The notes under the pieces were generated by a model that was not told the DNA's origin, ran no database searches, and was given only the letters and a program-made list of their open reading frames with translations. Positions 53,384 through 63,500 of a stretch of DNA of 64,000 nt are shown here, piece by piece; the first letter of the stretch is position 1, and the number at the start of each line of letters is the position of its first letter. This DNA is from Neisseriaceae bacterium ESL0693. Its GTDB lineage: Bacteria; Pseudomonadota; Gammaproteobacteria; Burkholderiales; Neisseriaceae. The position numbers were made by a program, and so were the translations under genes. Where the stretch lies: assembly GCA_029433475.1 (NCBI GenBank), contig JAQTIE010000012.1, forward strand, positions 54,951 to 118,950. The letters run 5' to 3'.

Positions 53384-54765
53384 TTCTGTTGTCCTACCCG
53401 AATGATATAAGCCTGACTTTGTTTCACCAAATAGTACACCAAAGCCACCGCAGCGACGGTCAGCGCCAGCACCAATGCCAGCCAGAAACCATATAACTGC
53501 ATGCCAAAATGTAAACCCAGTAAACAACCCAGCCCCAGTCCCAGTCCCCAGAAACTGAAGGCATGAATAATCATTGGCACTTTGGTCAGCTTATAGCCAC
53601 GCAAGGCATAGGAAGTAATGGTCTGCGTGGCGTCAGACAACTGAAATACCGCCGCAAAAATCAATAAATTCGCCCCCAGAGCAATCACTGCCACATCAGT
53701 AGTATATAAGCCCACCCAGAAATGACGGAACACCAGCAATAATACCCCCGTGAAGCACGCCATGATCAGCCCCATTATCAAACCCAGTCCAGAAATAAAC
53801 CGAGCCCGCTGCGGCTGGCCGGCGCCAATGGCCTGCCCCACACACACTGCCAGCGCAATACCAATACTTTGCGGCAACATATAAATCAGCGAGGTAATAC
53901 TGATCACCACTTGCTGGGCGGCCACCTGTGTCACACCAAATCGTGCCACCAACAGGCTGATAAAGGTAAACAGACTCACTTCCAGAAAGAAAGACAGCCC
54001 GATCGGAATACCCAGTTTAAGCAGATTTTTCTGTACGCCCCAATGCGGCCAGTCAAACCTTTGCCATAAACAAAAGTCAGCAAAATAACGATGACGGGTC
54101 ACATAGATACCCAATACAACCGCATTAAACCAGAAACAAATCATTGACGCCAGACCACAACCGGCGCCGCCCATGGCAGGCAGACCGAATTGACCATAAA
54201 CCAATATCCAGTTCAGCGGAATATTGAGTAATAAGGCAATGATACTGACCACCATAATGGGCGTGGGACGATTAAGTGATGACGCATACGCATAAAAAGC
54301 CCGATGAATCATCGCCGCCGGCATACTCATGGCAATGTAAAACACAAACTGGGCAAATGTCTGATTAACATAATCATCAGGCATGTTTAAAACCAACTGC
54401 AATGGCTTAATCAATGCCCACAGCAACAGCATGCCAAATACACCCAGAAAGAGACCAAACCACAACCCCTGTCGGCCATGGGCGCCGATTTTTGCTGTGG
54501 CACCCATCCCATATAATTGAGCCAGCACCGGTTGCAATGCCGTCATGATCCCAAGAAAAGTAATATACAACGTCAGAAAAACATTCGAACCCAGAGCCAC
54601 TGCTGCCAAGTCATCGGCGCTGGCATGACCGGCCATAATCGTATCTACCGCCCCCACGCCCACCTGTGCCGCCTGGGCAATTAAAATCGGTACCGCCAGT
54701 TTTAATATATAGCTGCCTTCAGCAGTCATTTCACTGCGGCTATACTGATTCAATCCAAATAACAT
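53380..54765 (-). CDS. norM: MATE efflux pump, NorM-like
   Basis: A 461-residue MATE protein with twelve membrane segments, close to neisserial NorM in length and pattern: LAVPILIAQAAQVGVGAVDT, AAVALGSNVFLTLYITFLG, PAAMIHRAFYAYASSLNRP and ITSYALRGYKLTKVPM. It exports cationic drugs and antimicrobials with Na+ or H+. ATG 54765 is preferred to a TTG eight codons upstream. The stop overlaps murB, so the two are coupled. Confidence 0.93.
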   Translation of the reverse strand: MLFGLNQYSRSEMTAEGSYILKLAVPILIAQAAQVGVGAVDTIMAGHASADDLAAVALGSNVFLTLYITFLGIMTALQPVLAQLYGMGATAKIGAHGRQGLWFGLFLGVFGMLLLWALIKPLQLVLNMPDDYVNQTFAQFVFYIAMSMPAAMIHRAFYAYASSLNRPTPIMVVSIIALLLNIPLNWILVYGQFGLPAMGGAGCGLASMICFWFNAVVLGIYVTRHRYFADFCLWQRFDWPHWGVQKNLLKLGIPIGLSFFLEVSLFTFISLLVARFGVTQVAAQQVVISITSLIYMLPQSIGIALAVCVGQAIGAGQPQRARFISGLGLIMGLIMACFTGVLLLVFRHFWVGLYTTDVAVIALGANLLIFAAVFQLSDATQTITSYALRGYKLTKVPMIIHAFSFWGLGLGLGCLLGLHFGMQLYGFWLALVLALTVAAVALVYYLVKQSQAYIIRVGQQK

Positions 54766-54854
54766 AATCCACTCATTCAATACACACAATCAACCATCTG
54801 TCGCCTCGACATGGTTTAAAAAATATCCATACACCGGATTCATATTTATGCAAA

Positions 54855-54895
54855 ACAAAACAGGCTGCCCGACATCTGCCAAGCGGCCTGCTCTC
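54855..54895 (-). terminator. Imperfect terminator after the monooxygenase gene
   Basis: On minus, an AGGC-containing stem with one mismatch (left arm near 54888, right arm near 54867) is followed by TTTTGTTTT. Lies just after the stop at 54911. Confidence 0.55.
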
Positions 54896-54910
54896 AACAC
54901 CTTGATTCAA

Positions 54911-55201
54911 TCAGTGTGTGCTATCGATAAATTCACTCAACACTTCAATACGCAACTGAGCATTGCTGGCATCAATTGCCCGCCCCAGTTTCTGAAAATG
55001 AGGCGTGGCCTCATGTGCTTTCAATGCGGCCTCGTCCTGCCAATGTTCAATAAATACAAAACCATCGGCTTTTCTAAACACATCATACTGCAAACAACCC
55101 TGATCTTTGCGGCTGGCAGCCACCAATTCTGTCACGGTATCGGCCAGCTGATCGACGGCCGCCTCTGGTAAGGTTACTTCGGCCAGTAAACGTACACTCA
55201 T
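54911..55201 (-). CDS. Antibiotic biosynthesis monooxygenase (ABM) domain protein
   Basis: A 96-residue ferredoxin-like dimeric-type protein of the ABM family, like E. coli YgiN (quinol monooxygenase). DQGCLQYDVFRKAD, then FIEHWQDEAALKAHEATPHF, are the family core. Substrate unknown; quinones are possible. Stands alone between efp and norM. Confidence 0.88.
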   Translation of the reverse strand: MSVRLLAEVTLPEAAVDQLADTVTELVAASRKDQGCLQYDVFRKADGFVFIEHWQDEAALKAHEATPHFQKLGRAIDASNAQLRIEVLSEFIDSTH

Positions 55202-55259
55202 GATCTTTTCCTTAAAATGAGAATAATTTCATGCTACCACAGACCAGGGTGCCCCATGA

Positions 55260-55820
55260 TCAGGCGCGTTTGCGAAATTCGAAAGTACGGGAATCAATTT
55301 CCACTCTGTCACCGTTTTCAACATAGGCAGCAACCTGAATTTCAGCACCACCCACCAGCCGGGCATTTTTCATGACTTTACCTGAAGTATCGCCTTTAAC
55401 TGCCGGCTCGGTATACTCTACTTCACGCACAATAATGGTGGGCAATTCCACTGAAATGGCACGGCCATCATAGAAAGTCACTTCACATTGTTCTTCCATG
55501 CCATCGACGATGAATTTAATCGCGTCACCAATATTTTCCGCTTCTACTTCATACTGGTTGAATTCTTCGTCCATAAACACATACATCGGATCGGCAAAAT
55601 AACTGTAGGTACATTGTTTGCGATCCAGTACCACGGTATCGAATTTTTCATCGGCCTTGTAAACGGTTTCAGTAGCCGCACCGGTCAGCAGATTTTTCAG
55701 TTTCATTTTCACAACAGCAGCATTACGGCCGGATTTATTGTACTCAGCCTTTTGCACCACCATCGGATCATTGCCCACCATAAACACATTACCCGGGCGC
55801 AATTCTTGTGCAGTTTTCAT
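55260..55820 (-). CDS. efp: Elongation factor P
   Basis: A 186-residue translation factor that rescues ribosomes stalled on polyproline. The modified loop reads [10 protein letters not shown] with Arg at position 32, the acceptor for rhamnose in EarP-type bacteria, rather than the lysine modified by EpmA. Three beta-barrel domains fit the usual length. ATG 55820 starts the family homology; upstream codons to 55853 do not. earP lies 41 bases upstream on the same strand. Confidence 0.97.
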   Translation of the reverse strand: MKTAQELRPGNVFMVGNDPMVVQKAEYNKSGRNAAVVKMKLKNLLTGAATETVYKADEKFDTVVLDRKQCTYSYFADPMYVFMDEEFNQYEVEAENIGDAIKFIVDGMEEQCEVTFYDGRAISVELPTIIVREVEYTEPAVKGDTSGKVMKNARLVGGAEIQVAAYVENGDRVEIDSRTFEFRKRA

Positions 55821-55861
55821 GTCTTTTGTTTTCCAAAAAAATATTGCGATCAATAATCGGC

Positions 55862-57061
55862 TTATTTTAGCGTATCATGCTGGAATCTGGCTAGCTTTTC
55901 CATTGCAGTGGGGACATCATAAAGCGTCAGTGAAGCAGTTTTGGCCGCTTGCTGCCAGGCTGATTGATGCTGCATCAGCCGCTGCCAGGCCGCCAGACGC
56001 CCGGCTGAAGTTAACTTTACCACATCATTCATGTCATCAGACAAAAGCCGGAAATCATCAGCCCATGCACAAGGCCACTGATCAGCCACCTTGTGCCAGA
56101 AAGCATGTAATTTAGGCCAGTGCGCCTCTTCAGCCTGCGGATAAATATGCCAGAAAAACGGCAATCCCGCCCACAATGCGCGAGTTAAACTGTCCTCTCC
56201 GCGCACAACCGCACCATCAGCCAGCCACAAAAGCTGATCAAAAGCCGGTTGTGGCACAAAGGGAATCTGCACCAGCGTGACCACGCCACACTGATACTGG
56301 TCACCCGCCTCTTGCAACGCCGTTACCGGAATAACACCCAGCCGCTGCAAGCTATGGATGACCTGACTACCAGCCAGCCACAATGTCACTGGCTGGCCGC
56401 CATGCTGCCACATCGCCAGCCACGCCGGCCAGATATCAGCATCATAGGCAAAAATCAGCCATAATGCCCCCTGATGAGACAACGGTAACCCATACTGACG
56501 GCAAAAAGCCGCCTGCTGTAGCGGGTCGGATTGAAAGGCCAGCTGCCGCGCCTGATAATCCGGTTCACGCAATAAACCACCACTTTTTTCATCAATCCCC
56601 ATAAACCAGAAATACTTGGCCAGCGCATTTGGCTGTAACGAAGGCATACCATGCATCTCTACCGCCCAATCTTCCACACTCAGGTATTCCCAGTTAAGCC
56701 ACAGAGGGCGGCATCGGGTCATACGCGCCAACACCGGCGCAGGCAGATCACAACCGAAGGTTTCAATCACCCAGTGCGGATCGGCCAGATCCTGCAACTG
56801 CCGCGCCACTTCTTCATCACTGCGCCACGGCAACACATGAATCAAGGCAGCAGACTGTTGATGGTCTGCCGGCATCAGTTGCGCCAGTACTGCCGGCTCA
56901 TCAACCCACAAATAAACCGTTAAATTCAATTCGTGCGCCAGACCCGTGGCCAGCCGCCACCCCACACCAGCATCACCAAAATTGTCAATCACCCGCACAA
57001 ACAACCACACCGAGGCACGTTCTATATGGCCATCACTTGAAAACGGCACTATTAAAGACAT
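55862..57061 (-). CDS. earP: EF-P arginine rhamnosyltransferase EarP
   Basis: A 399-residue glycosyltransferase that puts rhamnose from dTDP-rhamnose on Arg32 of EF-P. The N-terminal [16 protein letters not shown] holds the catalytic-type aspartates Asp26 and Asp30. The nucleotide-sugar site is in [21 protein letters not shown] in the C-terminal half (given as [15 protein letters not shown]). Followed directly by efp, its substrate, probably in one operon. Confidence 0.95.
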   Translation of the reverse strand: MSLIVPFSSDGHIERASVWLFVRVIDNFGDAGVGWRLATGLAHELNLTVYLWVDEPAVLAQLMPADHQQSAALIHVLPWRSDEEVARQLQDLADPHWVIETFGCDLPAPVLARMTRCRPLWLNWEYLSVEDWAVEMHGMPSLQPNALAKYFWFMGIDEKSGGLLREPDYQARQLAFQSDPLQQAAFCRQYGLPLSHQGALWLIFAYDADIWPAWLAMWQHGGQPVTLWLAGSQVIHSLQRLGVIPVTALQEAGDQYQCGVVTLVQIPFVPQPAFDQLLWLADGAVVRGEDSLTRALWAGLPFFWHIYPQAEEAHWPKLHAFWHKVADQWPCAWADDFRLLSDDMNDVVKLTSAGRLAAWQRLMQHQSAWQQAAKTASLTLYDVPTAMEKLARFQHDTLK

Positions 57062-57486
57062 ATTTATTCTGCTCTCTTAATCTGATCTATATCAAAATTT
57101 ATCCAAAAACCCCTGCTGTCAAGACCAAAATCAGCTTGACAAGCCAGATTTTATCCACATGCCCTAGCCAGAATTAATTTTTTTCAACCCAATTCATTTT
57201 ACCTATAAAAACAGAATTTAAAAAATACAATTTATTGTTTTATATTAATTTTTTATTTAAGGCTTATTTTTTAGGCAACCACACATAAGGCTTAATATAC
57301 CAGTCATTGCCCCCTGCTTGCCGGATTTATCCACAGATTTATACACCGATTTTGTGCACATATTTCTAAATCCTTTAACCACAAGGTTTTTCAGCACATC
57401 AGCCAAATAAAACCCACACAGATTAACGTACAACATAATGAGTCTATGGTAAAATAACCGCTGATATTTTCTGTTAAAAAGTCATT
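57062..57486. other. Candidate replication origin and gyrA promoter region
   Basis: A 425-base AT-rich region between divergent earP and gyrA. Two perfect DnaA boxes TTATCCACA lie on plus at 57151-57159 and 57327-57335. TTATACACC follows at 57339-57347, with near matches TTATCCAAA (57099-57107) and TTAACCACA (57375-57383). The DNA from about 57175 to 57275 is extremely A/T-rich, as an unwinding element would be. An extended -10 TGGTAAAAT (57447-57455) probably drives gyrA. No such cluster was found near dnaA. Confidence 0.5.
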
Positions 57487-60102
57487 ATGTCAGACGCCTT
57501 GTTTGCCAAAGAAACGATTCCTGTTTCCCTCGAAGAAGAAATGCGCCGTTCTTACCTCGATTATGCCATGAGTGTGATCGTAGGACGTGCCTTACCCGAT
57601 GTGCGTGATGGTCTGAAACCGGTACACCGGCGGGTCTTGTACGCCATGCATGTCCTTAATAACGACTGGAACCGCGCCTATAAAAAATCCGCCCGCATCG
57701 TGGGCGATGTCATCGGTAAATACCATCCGCATGGAGATACTGCCGTTTACGACACCATCGTCCGCATGGCACAGGACTTCTCCATGCGTTACATGCTGGT
57801 CGATGGTCAGGGTAATTTCGGTTCTGTCGATGGCGACAGCGCCGCGGCCATGCGTTATACCGAAATCCGCATGGCACGCATCGCGCATGAAATTCTGGCA
57901 GACATTGATAAAGAAACTGTCGACTTCATTCCAAACTACGATGGCAGCGAACACGAGCCCGCGGTGTTACCCACCCGCATTCCCACCCTGCTGATCAACG
58001 GATCGGCCGGTATTGCCGTTGGCATGGCCACCAATATCCCGCCACACAACCTGACCGAAATCATCGGCGGCGCCAAAGCCCTTCTGGCCGATGAAAACCT
58101 CAGTCTGGACGCCCTGATCGACCTGATTGTCGCTCCGGATTTTCCTACCGGCGGCATTATCTACGGCCTCTCCGGCGTGCGTGAAGGTTACCGTACCGGC
58201 CGTGGCCGTATCGTCATTCGTGGCAAAACCCACATCGAACCCATCGGCAAGCATGACGAGCGCGAAGCCATCATCATTGATGAAATCCCCTATCAGGTCA
58301 ACAAAGCCAAGCTGGTAGAAAAAATCGGCGAACTGGTACACAACAAAATTCTTGAAGGCATTTCCGATTTACGTGATGAATCCGATAAATCCGGTATGCG
58401 CGTTGTGATTGAACTCAAACGCAATGAAAACGCCGAAGTGGTGCTCAACCAGCTCTATAAAATGACCCAGCTGCAAGACACCTTTGGCGTTAACATGGTT
58501 GCCCTCGTTGACGGCCAGCCGCGCCTCCTTAATCTCAAACAGATTCTGAGTGAATTTCTGCGCCATCGCCGCGAAGTGGTGACCCGCCGTACCCTGTTTG
58601 AATTACGCAAGGCACGCGAACGCGGCCACGTACTGGAAGGACTCGCCGTTGCCCTCTCCAACGTAGACGAAATGATCACCCTGATCAAAGCCTCGGCCAC
58701 CCCGCCCGAAGCCAAAGCCGCCTTAACTTCACGGCTATGGCATTCCGAGCTGGTTGAAAACATGCTGTCCCGCGCTGATATTGATGCCCAGCTGATCAAA
58801 CCTGAAGGCCTACCCGAAGAAACCGGCCTGGGCAGCACAGGCTACTTTCTGTCTGACACCCAGGCACAAGCCATACTGGATATGCGCCTGCAACGCCTCA
58901 CCGGCCTGGAACAAGACAAAATTGTCAGCGAATACACCAGTGTACTTGATGTCATTCTGGATTTACTCGACATTCTGACCAAACCCGGGCGCGTCAACCA
59001 GATTATCCATGACGAACTGACCGCCATTCAGGAACAATTCGGCGATGAACGCCGCAGTGAAATCAACCCTTTTGGTGGCGATATCGCTGATGAAGACCTG
59101 ATCCCCAAACGCGAAATGGTGGTTACCCTCACCCACAGCGGCTACATCAAAACACAGCAACTGGACGACTATCAGGCGCAAAGACGCGGCGGCCGCGGCA
59201 AACAGGCCACTGCCACCAAAGACGAAGACTTTATCGAAACCCTGTTTATCGCCAATACCCATGATTATCTGTTGTGTTTCACCAGTCTGGGTAAATGTTA
59301 CTGGATTAAAGTATACAAACTGCCGGAAGGCGGCCGCAACAGCCGCGGCCGGCCGGTCAACAACGTCATCCAGCTGGAAGAAGGCGAAAAAATCAGCACC
59401 ATTCTGCCGGTACATGAATTCAGCGAACACGAATATGTATTTATGTGCACCGAACAAGGCATCGTGAAAAAAACGGCGCTGACCGACTTCTCACGCCCCC
59501 GCACCGCCGGCATCATTGCCCTGGCTCTGGACGAAGGCGACCACCTGATAGGCGCCGTTAAAACCGCCGGCCAGCATGAAATCATGCTGTTTTCAGACAA
59601 CGGCAAAGCCGTACGCTTTGATGAAGACAACGTCCGCGCCATGGGGCGCTCAGCCCGCGGCGTTCGCGGCATGAAGCTTGCCGACCAGGCGCACGTCATC
59701 ACACTGCTGGCATTTAATCCGGCCGAAGACACCGACAAACAAGTGCTCACCGCCACCACCAACGGTTTTGGCAAACGCACCCCTGTTGACGACTACCGCA
59801 AATCCGGTCGTGGCACACAGGGCGTTATTGCCATCGATACGGGCGAACGCAACGGCAACATGGTGGCCGCCACCCTGGTGGCCGATACCGACGATTTAAT
59901 GCTCATCACCAGCGGCGGCGTACTGATCCGCACCAAAGTAGATCAGATCAGAGAAACCGGACGCGCAGCCGCCGGCGTAAAACTGATCAACCTGGACAGC
60001 GGTGAACATCTGGTCAGCCTGGAACGCATTGCCGAAGCAGAAGACGAAACCGACAACGAAGTCGATCTCATCACCTCGCCCGGCGAAACCGATACCGACT
60101 GA
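57487..60102 (+). CDS. gyrA: DNA gyrase subunit A
   Basis: An 871-residue cleavage subunit of gyrase. The catalytic tyrosine is Tyr124 in [12 protein letters not shown]. The quinolone-resistance region reads [16 protein letters not shown]; the residue matching E. coli Ser83 is Thr85 and that matching Asp87 is Asp89. The GyrA-box QRRGGRGKQ opens the C-terminal pinwheel of six blades, with repeats such as [11 protein letters not shown] and [11 protein letters not shown]. An acidic tail ends the protein. Strong terminator follows. Confidence 0.98.
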   Translation: MSDALFAKETIPVSLEEEMRRSYLDYAMSVIVGRALPDVRDGLKPVHRRVLYAMHVLNNDWNRAYKKSARIVGDVIGKYHPHGDTAVYDTIVRMAQDFSMRYMLVDGQGNFGSVDGDSAAAMRYTEIRMARIAHEILADIDKETVDFIPNYDGSEHEPAVLPTRIPTLLINGSAGIAVGMATNIPPHNLTEIIGGAKALLADENLSLDALIDLIVAPDFPTGGIIYGLSGVREGYRTGRGRIVIRGKTHIEPIGKHDEREAIIIDEIPYQVNKAKLVEKIGELVHNKILEGISDLRDESDKSGMRVVIELKRNENAEVVLNQLYKMTQLQDTFGVNMVALVDGQPRLLNLKQILSEFLRHRREVVTRRTLFELRKARERGHVLEGLAVALSNVDEMITLIKASATPPEAKAALTSRLWHSELVENMLSRADIDAQLIKPEGLPEETGLGSTGYFLSDTQAQAILDMRLQRLTGLEQDKIVSEYTSVLDVILDLLDILTKPGRVNQIIHDELTAIQEQFGDERRSEINPFGGDIADEDLIPKREMVVTLTHSGYIKTQQLDDYQAQRRGGRGKQATATKDEDFIETLFIANTHDYLLCFTSLGKCYWIKVYKLPEGGRNSRGRPVNNVIQLEEGEKISTILPVHEFSEHEYVFMCTEQGIVKKTALTDFSRPRTAGIIALALDEGDHLIGAVKTAGQHEIMLFSDNGKAVRFDEDNVRAMGRSARGVRGMKLADQAHVITLLAFNPAEDTDKQVLTATTNGFGKRTPVDDYRKSGRGTQGVIAIDTGERNGNMVAATLVADTDDLMLITSGGVLIRTKVDQIRETGRAAAGVKLINLDSGEHLVSLERIAEAEDETDNEVDLITSPGETDTD

Positions 60103-60142
60103 TCATCAGTACATTTATCATTAAACATCAGCATGACACACC

Positions 60143-60188
60143 ACAGACAAAATCAAGGCAAATCACTTGATTTTGTCTGTGTTTTTTT
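60143..60188 (+). terminator. Terminator of gyrA
   Basis: A 15-bp perfect stem (60143-60157 with 60166-60180), 8-base loop, and GTTTTTTT. Confidence 0.95.
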
Positions 60189-60189
60189 A

Positions 60190-60596
60190 TAAATAGCAGA
60201 CAATAAAACCCAGACCAGCCGTTCCTCACCCTTCAGCACCAACCCGTATTTTTCACCCAACCTACCCCCCATCTCTCTATAAAATTGTTGTTTTTTAACC
60301 ACATACAACAAAACAACGCATATTAACCAAATACTCACCTAATAAAACAATTAAAAAGCATAATGATTTGTTTTTTATACAATTAAATTCATCAATATCA
60401 CGCATTTTCTATACATATTATCTATATTATTCTTCCATATAGATTATTGCCACACCCATATCCCCTTGATTTACATTAATCCCAATCAAAACAAATTGAT
60501 AAATTTATCTCACTCGTATTAATATCCGTTTACTTATCATAACCCACAATACTAAATTCATATACAAAACAACACTGGAACATAAGGGAATCGGCC
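60190..60596. other. AT-rich upstream region of the exoprotein gene
   Basis: About 400 bases, strongly A/T-rich, with no supported gene; a short minus-strand frame here lacks features. It presumably holds the promoter. AAGGGA lies about seven bases before the exoprotein ATG. Confidence 0.5.
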
Positions 60597-63500
60597 ATGA
60601 ATAAACAATTTTACAAAGTCATCTTCAATAAAAAACGTGGTCAGATGATGGCCGTAGCCGAGATCGCTACTGCCGAAGGCAAACACAGCCAGAATCAGCC
60701 AGCCGGCACCCATCAAAGTTTAAGCAACCTATGTAAAAGTGTTGTGGTTAATATCCTGTCTTTCTCAATATTATGGGCTTTAGGTCTGGCTAATGTTCAA
60801 GCCAGTGCCATTCATGCCGACCCCAACGCCCCTAAAAACCAGCGTCCGACCATTCTCCAAACCGCCAACGGCCTGCCACAAGTCAATATTCAGACCCCGA
60901 GCAAACACGGCGTCTCCATGAATCAGTATCAGCAAATGGATATTGACCGCCGAGGCGCCATTCTCAACAACAGCCGTAAAAATGCCCGTACACAACTGGC
61001 CGGCATGGTACAGGGTAATCCATATCTTGCCGGTGGTGAGGCGCGGGTAATTGTCAACCAGATCAACAGCAATAATCCCAGTCAACTCAATGGCCATCTT
61101 GAGGTTGCCGGCCGGCGGGCAGAGCTGATCATTGCCAACCCAAGCGGGATTAATATCAATGGCGGCGGTTTTATCAATGCCGCCGGTGTGACTTTGGCCA
61201 CCGGTAAAGTCAACTATGATCAGGGCCGAATCCAGGGGCTTGATGTTAACCGCGGCCGCATCGTCATTGATGGCCAGGGACTGGACGCCAGTAAGACTGA
61301 CTATACCCGCATACTGACCACTGCCGCACAGATTAACGCCGCCATCTGGGCGAATGATTTAAGCATTGTGGCTGGCCATAACCACTTTGACGCTGATGGC
61401 CAGCGGCAGGCACTGGATAGCAGCAACACCAATAACCGCCCGCAGGTGGCCATTGATACCGGCCTACTTGGCGGTATGTACTCCGGTAAAATCTTCCTGA
61501 TCGGTACCGATAAAGGCCTTGGCGTCAATATGGGCGGTAAGCTGTATAGCCAGAAGATACACCTAAGCGCTGACGGCATACTGACCACTACAGGCGACAT
61601 CGTCGCCAGCAGCGACACCGACCCGACCAATACCAGCCTGAACATCAACGCACAGGGAGTTAACAACAGCGGCAACATCAGCAGCCAGGGCACAGCCGAC
61701 ATACACAGCAACAGCTTAAATAATCAGGGATTGATCACCAGCAGCGGTGAACTCAGTCTGAATCAGCAACAGCTGAATAACAGCGGCAGCATCAACGCCG
61801 GCCGTTTAAGCATCGATGGCGACAGTCTGAATAATAGCGGCCACATCAGCCAAAGCGGACAGCAAGACTTAAACATCAATAGCGACCAGCTGATCAATCA
61901 GCAAAGCGGCCGGATTGGCCAGGCAATGGTGGCGGACAGTAGTCATGCCAATGGCAGCAGTAACAGCAATACCAACAACAATAGCAACGATAACAACGCC
62001 AGTAACAGCAGCGCCGGCAATAGCAATAACGACAATACCAATAACAACAGCAGTAATAACAATAGCAAGCCCGCCACAGACAACAGCACCACCGGCACAA
62101 CAACCAGCTCTACCCCCGCTGTCTTTGCAGATGGCCACATCAATGCCCGAAACATCGACAACAGTGGCCAGATCGAAGCCAGCGGTGACATCAGTCTGAA
62201 CAGCACAGACCTGATCAATCAGGGCAAGCTTAATCTGGCCAGCCTCAGCATGAGCGGCAATGAACTGAATAACCAGCATGGCCAGATCAATGCCGGCAAA
62301 ATTGAGATCAACAGCCAGCAGGTAAATAATCAACACGGCCAGATCAGTGCCAATAATCAGCTGCACATCAACGGCCAGAAGATTAACAATCAGTCAGGCA
62401 AATTACAGGCCGGGGGTGAACTGAGTCTCGAAGCAGACAGCATTGACAACAGCAATCAAGGCGTGATCAGTAGCAATCAGAATCTGACGCTTAACAGCAA
62501 CCAGCTGGATAACCAGACAGGCCAGATGTGGGCAGCTGGCAACACTCATCTGAATGTAGAGCAGCTGAATAACCAACAAGGTAAACTACAGGCCGGTGCT
62601 GATCTTAAGCTGCAAACAGATAGCATCGACAACAGTAATCAGGGTCTGATCAGCAGTAATCAGCATCTGACCCTTAACAGCAACCAGCTGAATAACCAGA
62701 CAGGCCAGTTACAGGCCGGCGGTAACCTGATTCTGGAAGCAAACAGCATTGACAACAGCAATCAAGGCCAGATCATCAGTAATCATGAGGCCGGCATTGT
62801 TGCCCAAAATCTCAATAACCAAGCAGGCGCCATTGATGCCGACAGCCTCAAATTAAACGCCGACAGCGTCAACAACCAGCAAGGTGCGCTACGCACCAAC
62901 CAGAGCCTCAATGCCAACATTGGCCAGCACCTCAACAACCAACAAGGGCAGATCAGTTCAGCCAAAGACCTCAGCATCAATGGCAACCCTGCCAGCAACC
63001 AGCTTGATATCGACAACAGCCACGAGGGCAAAATACTGGCTGGCCAGAATCTCAATTTAAACGCCAAACACCTCACCAATCAGGGCAACATCAGCGCTGG
63101 CCAGAACGCCACTATTGCCCTGATTGATGACTTCAGCGTTGACGCCGATCTTACCGCTGGCCATGATCTGAATCTGAATAGCCAGGGCAACATTACCAAC
63201 CACAGCAACATCAGCGCCAGCCACAATGTCAGCCTCAGCGGTGCCAGTATCGACAATAAAGCCGAAGGCACTATCCAGAGCAATAACCAGACCTGGCTTA
63301 GTGCCGACAACCTCACCAACCGCGGCCTGATTAACAGTAACGGCCTGACCCTGATTGAGGCCAGCCAGAACCTTGCCAACATCGGCAGCGGTCGCATCTA
63401 TGGCGACCATATCGCCTTACAAGCCGATAGCCTGACCAACCGCGAAGAAAGCATTAACGGCCAGACCAAAGCGGCCACCATTGCCGCCCGCCAGCGCCTC

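Noticed and set aside
60153..60338. A 61-codon minus-strand frame after gyrA
   Set aside because: It overlaps the gyrA terminator and lacks initiation signals.
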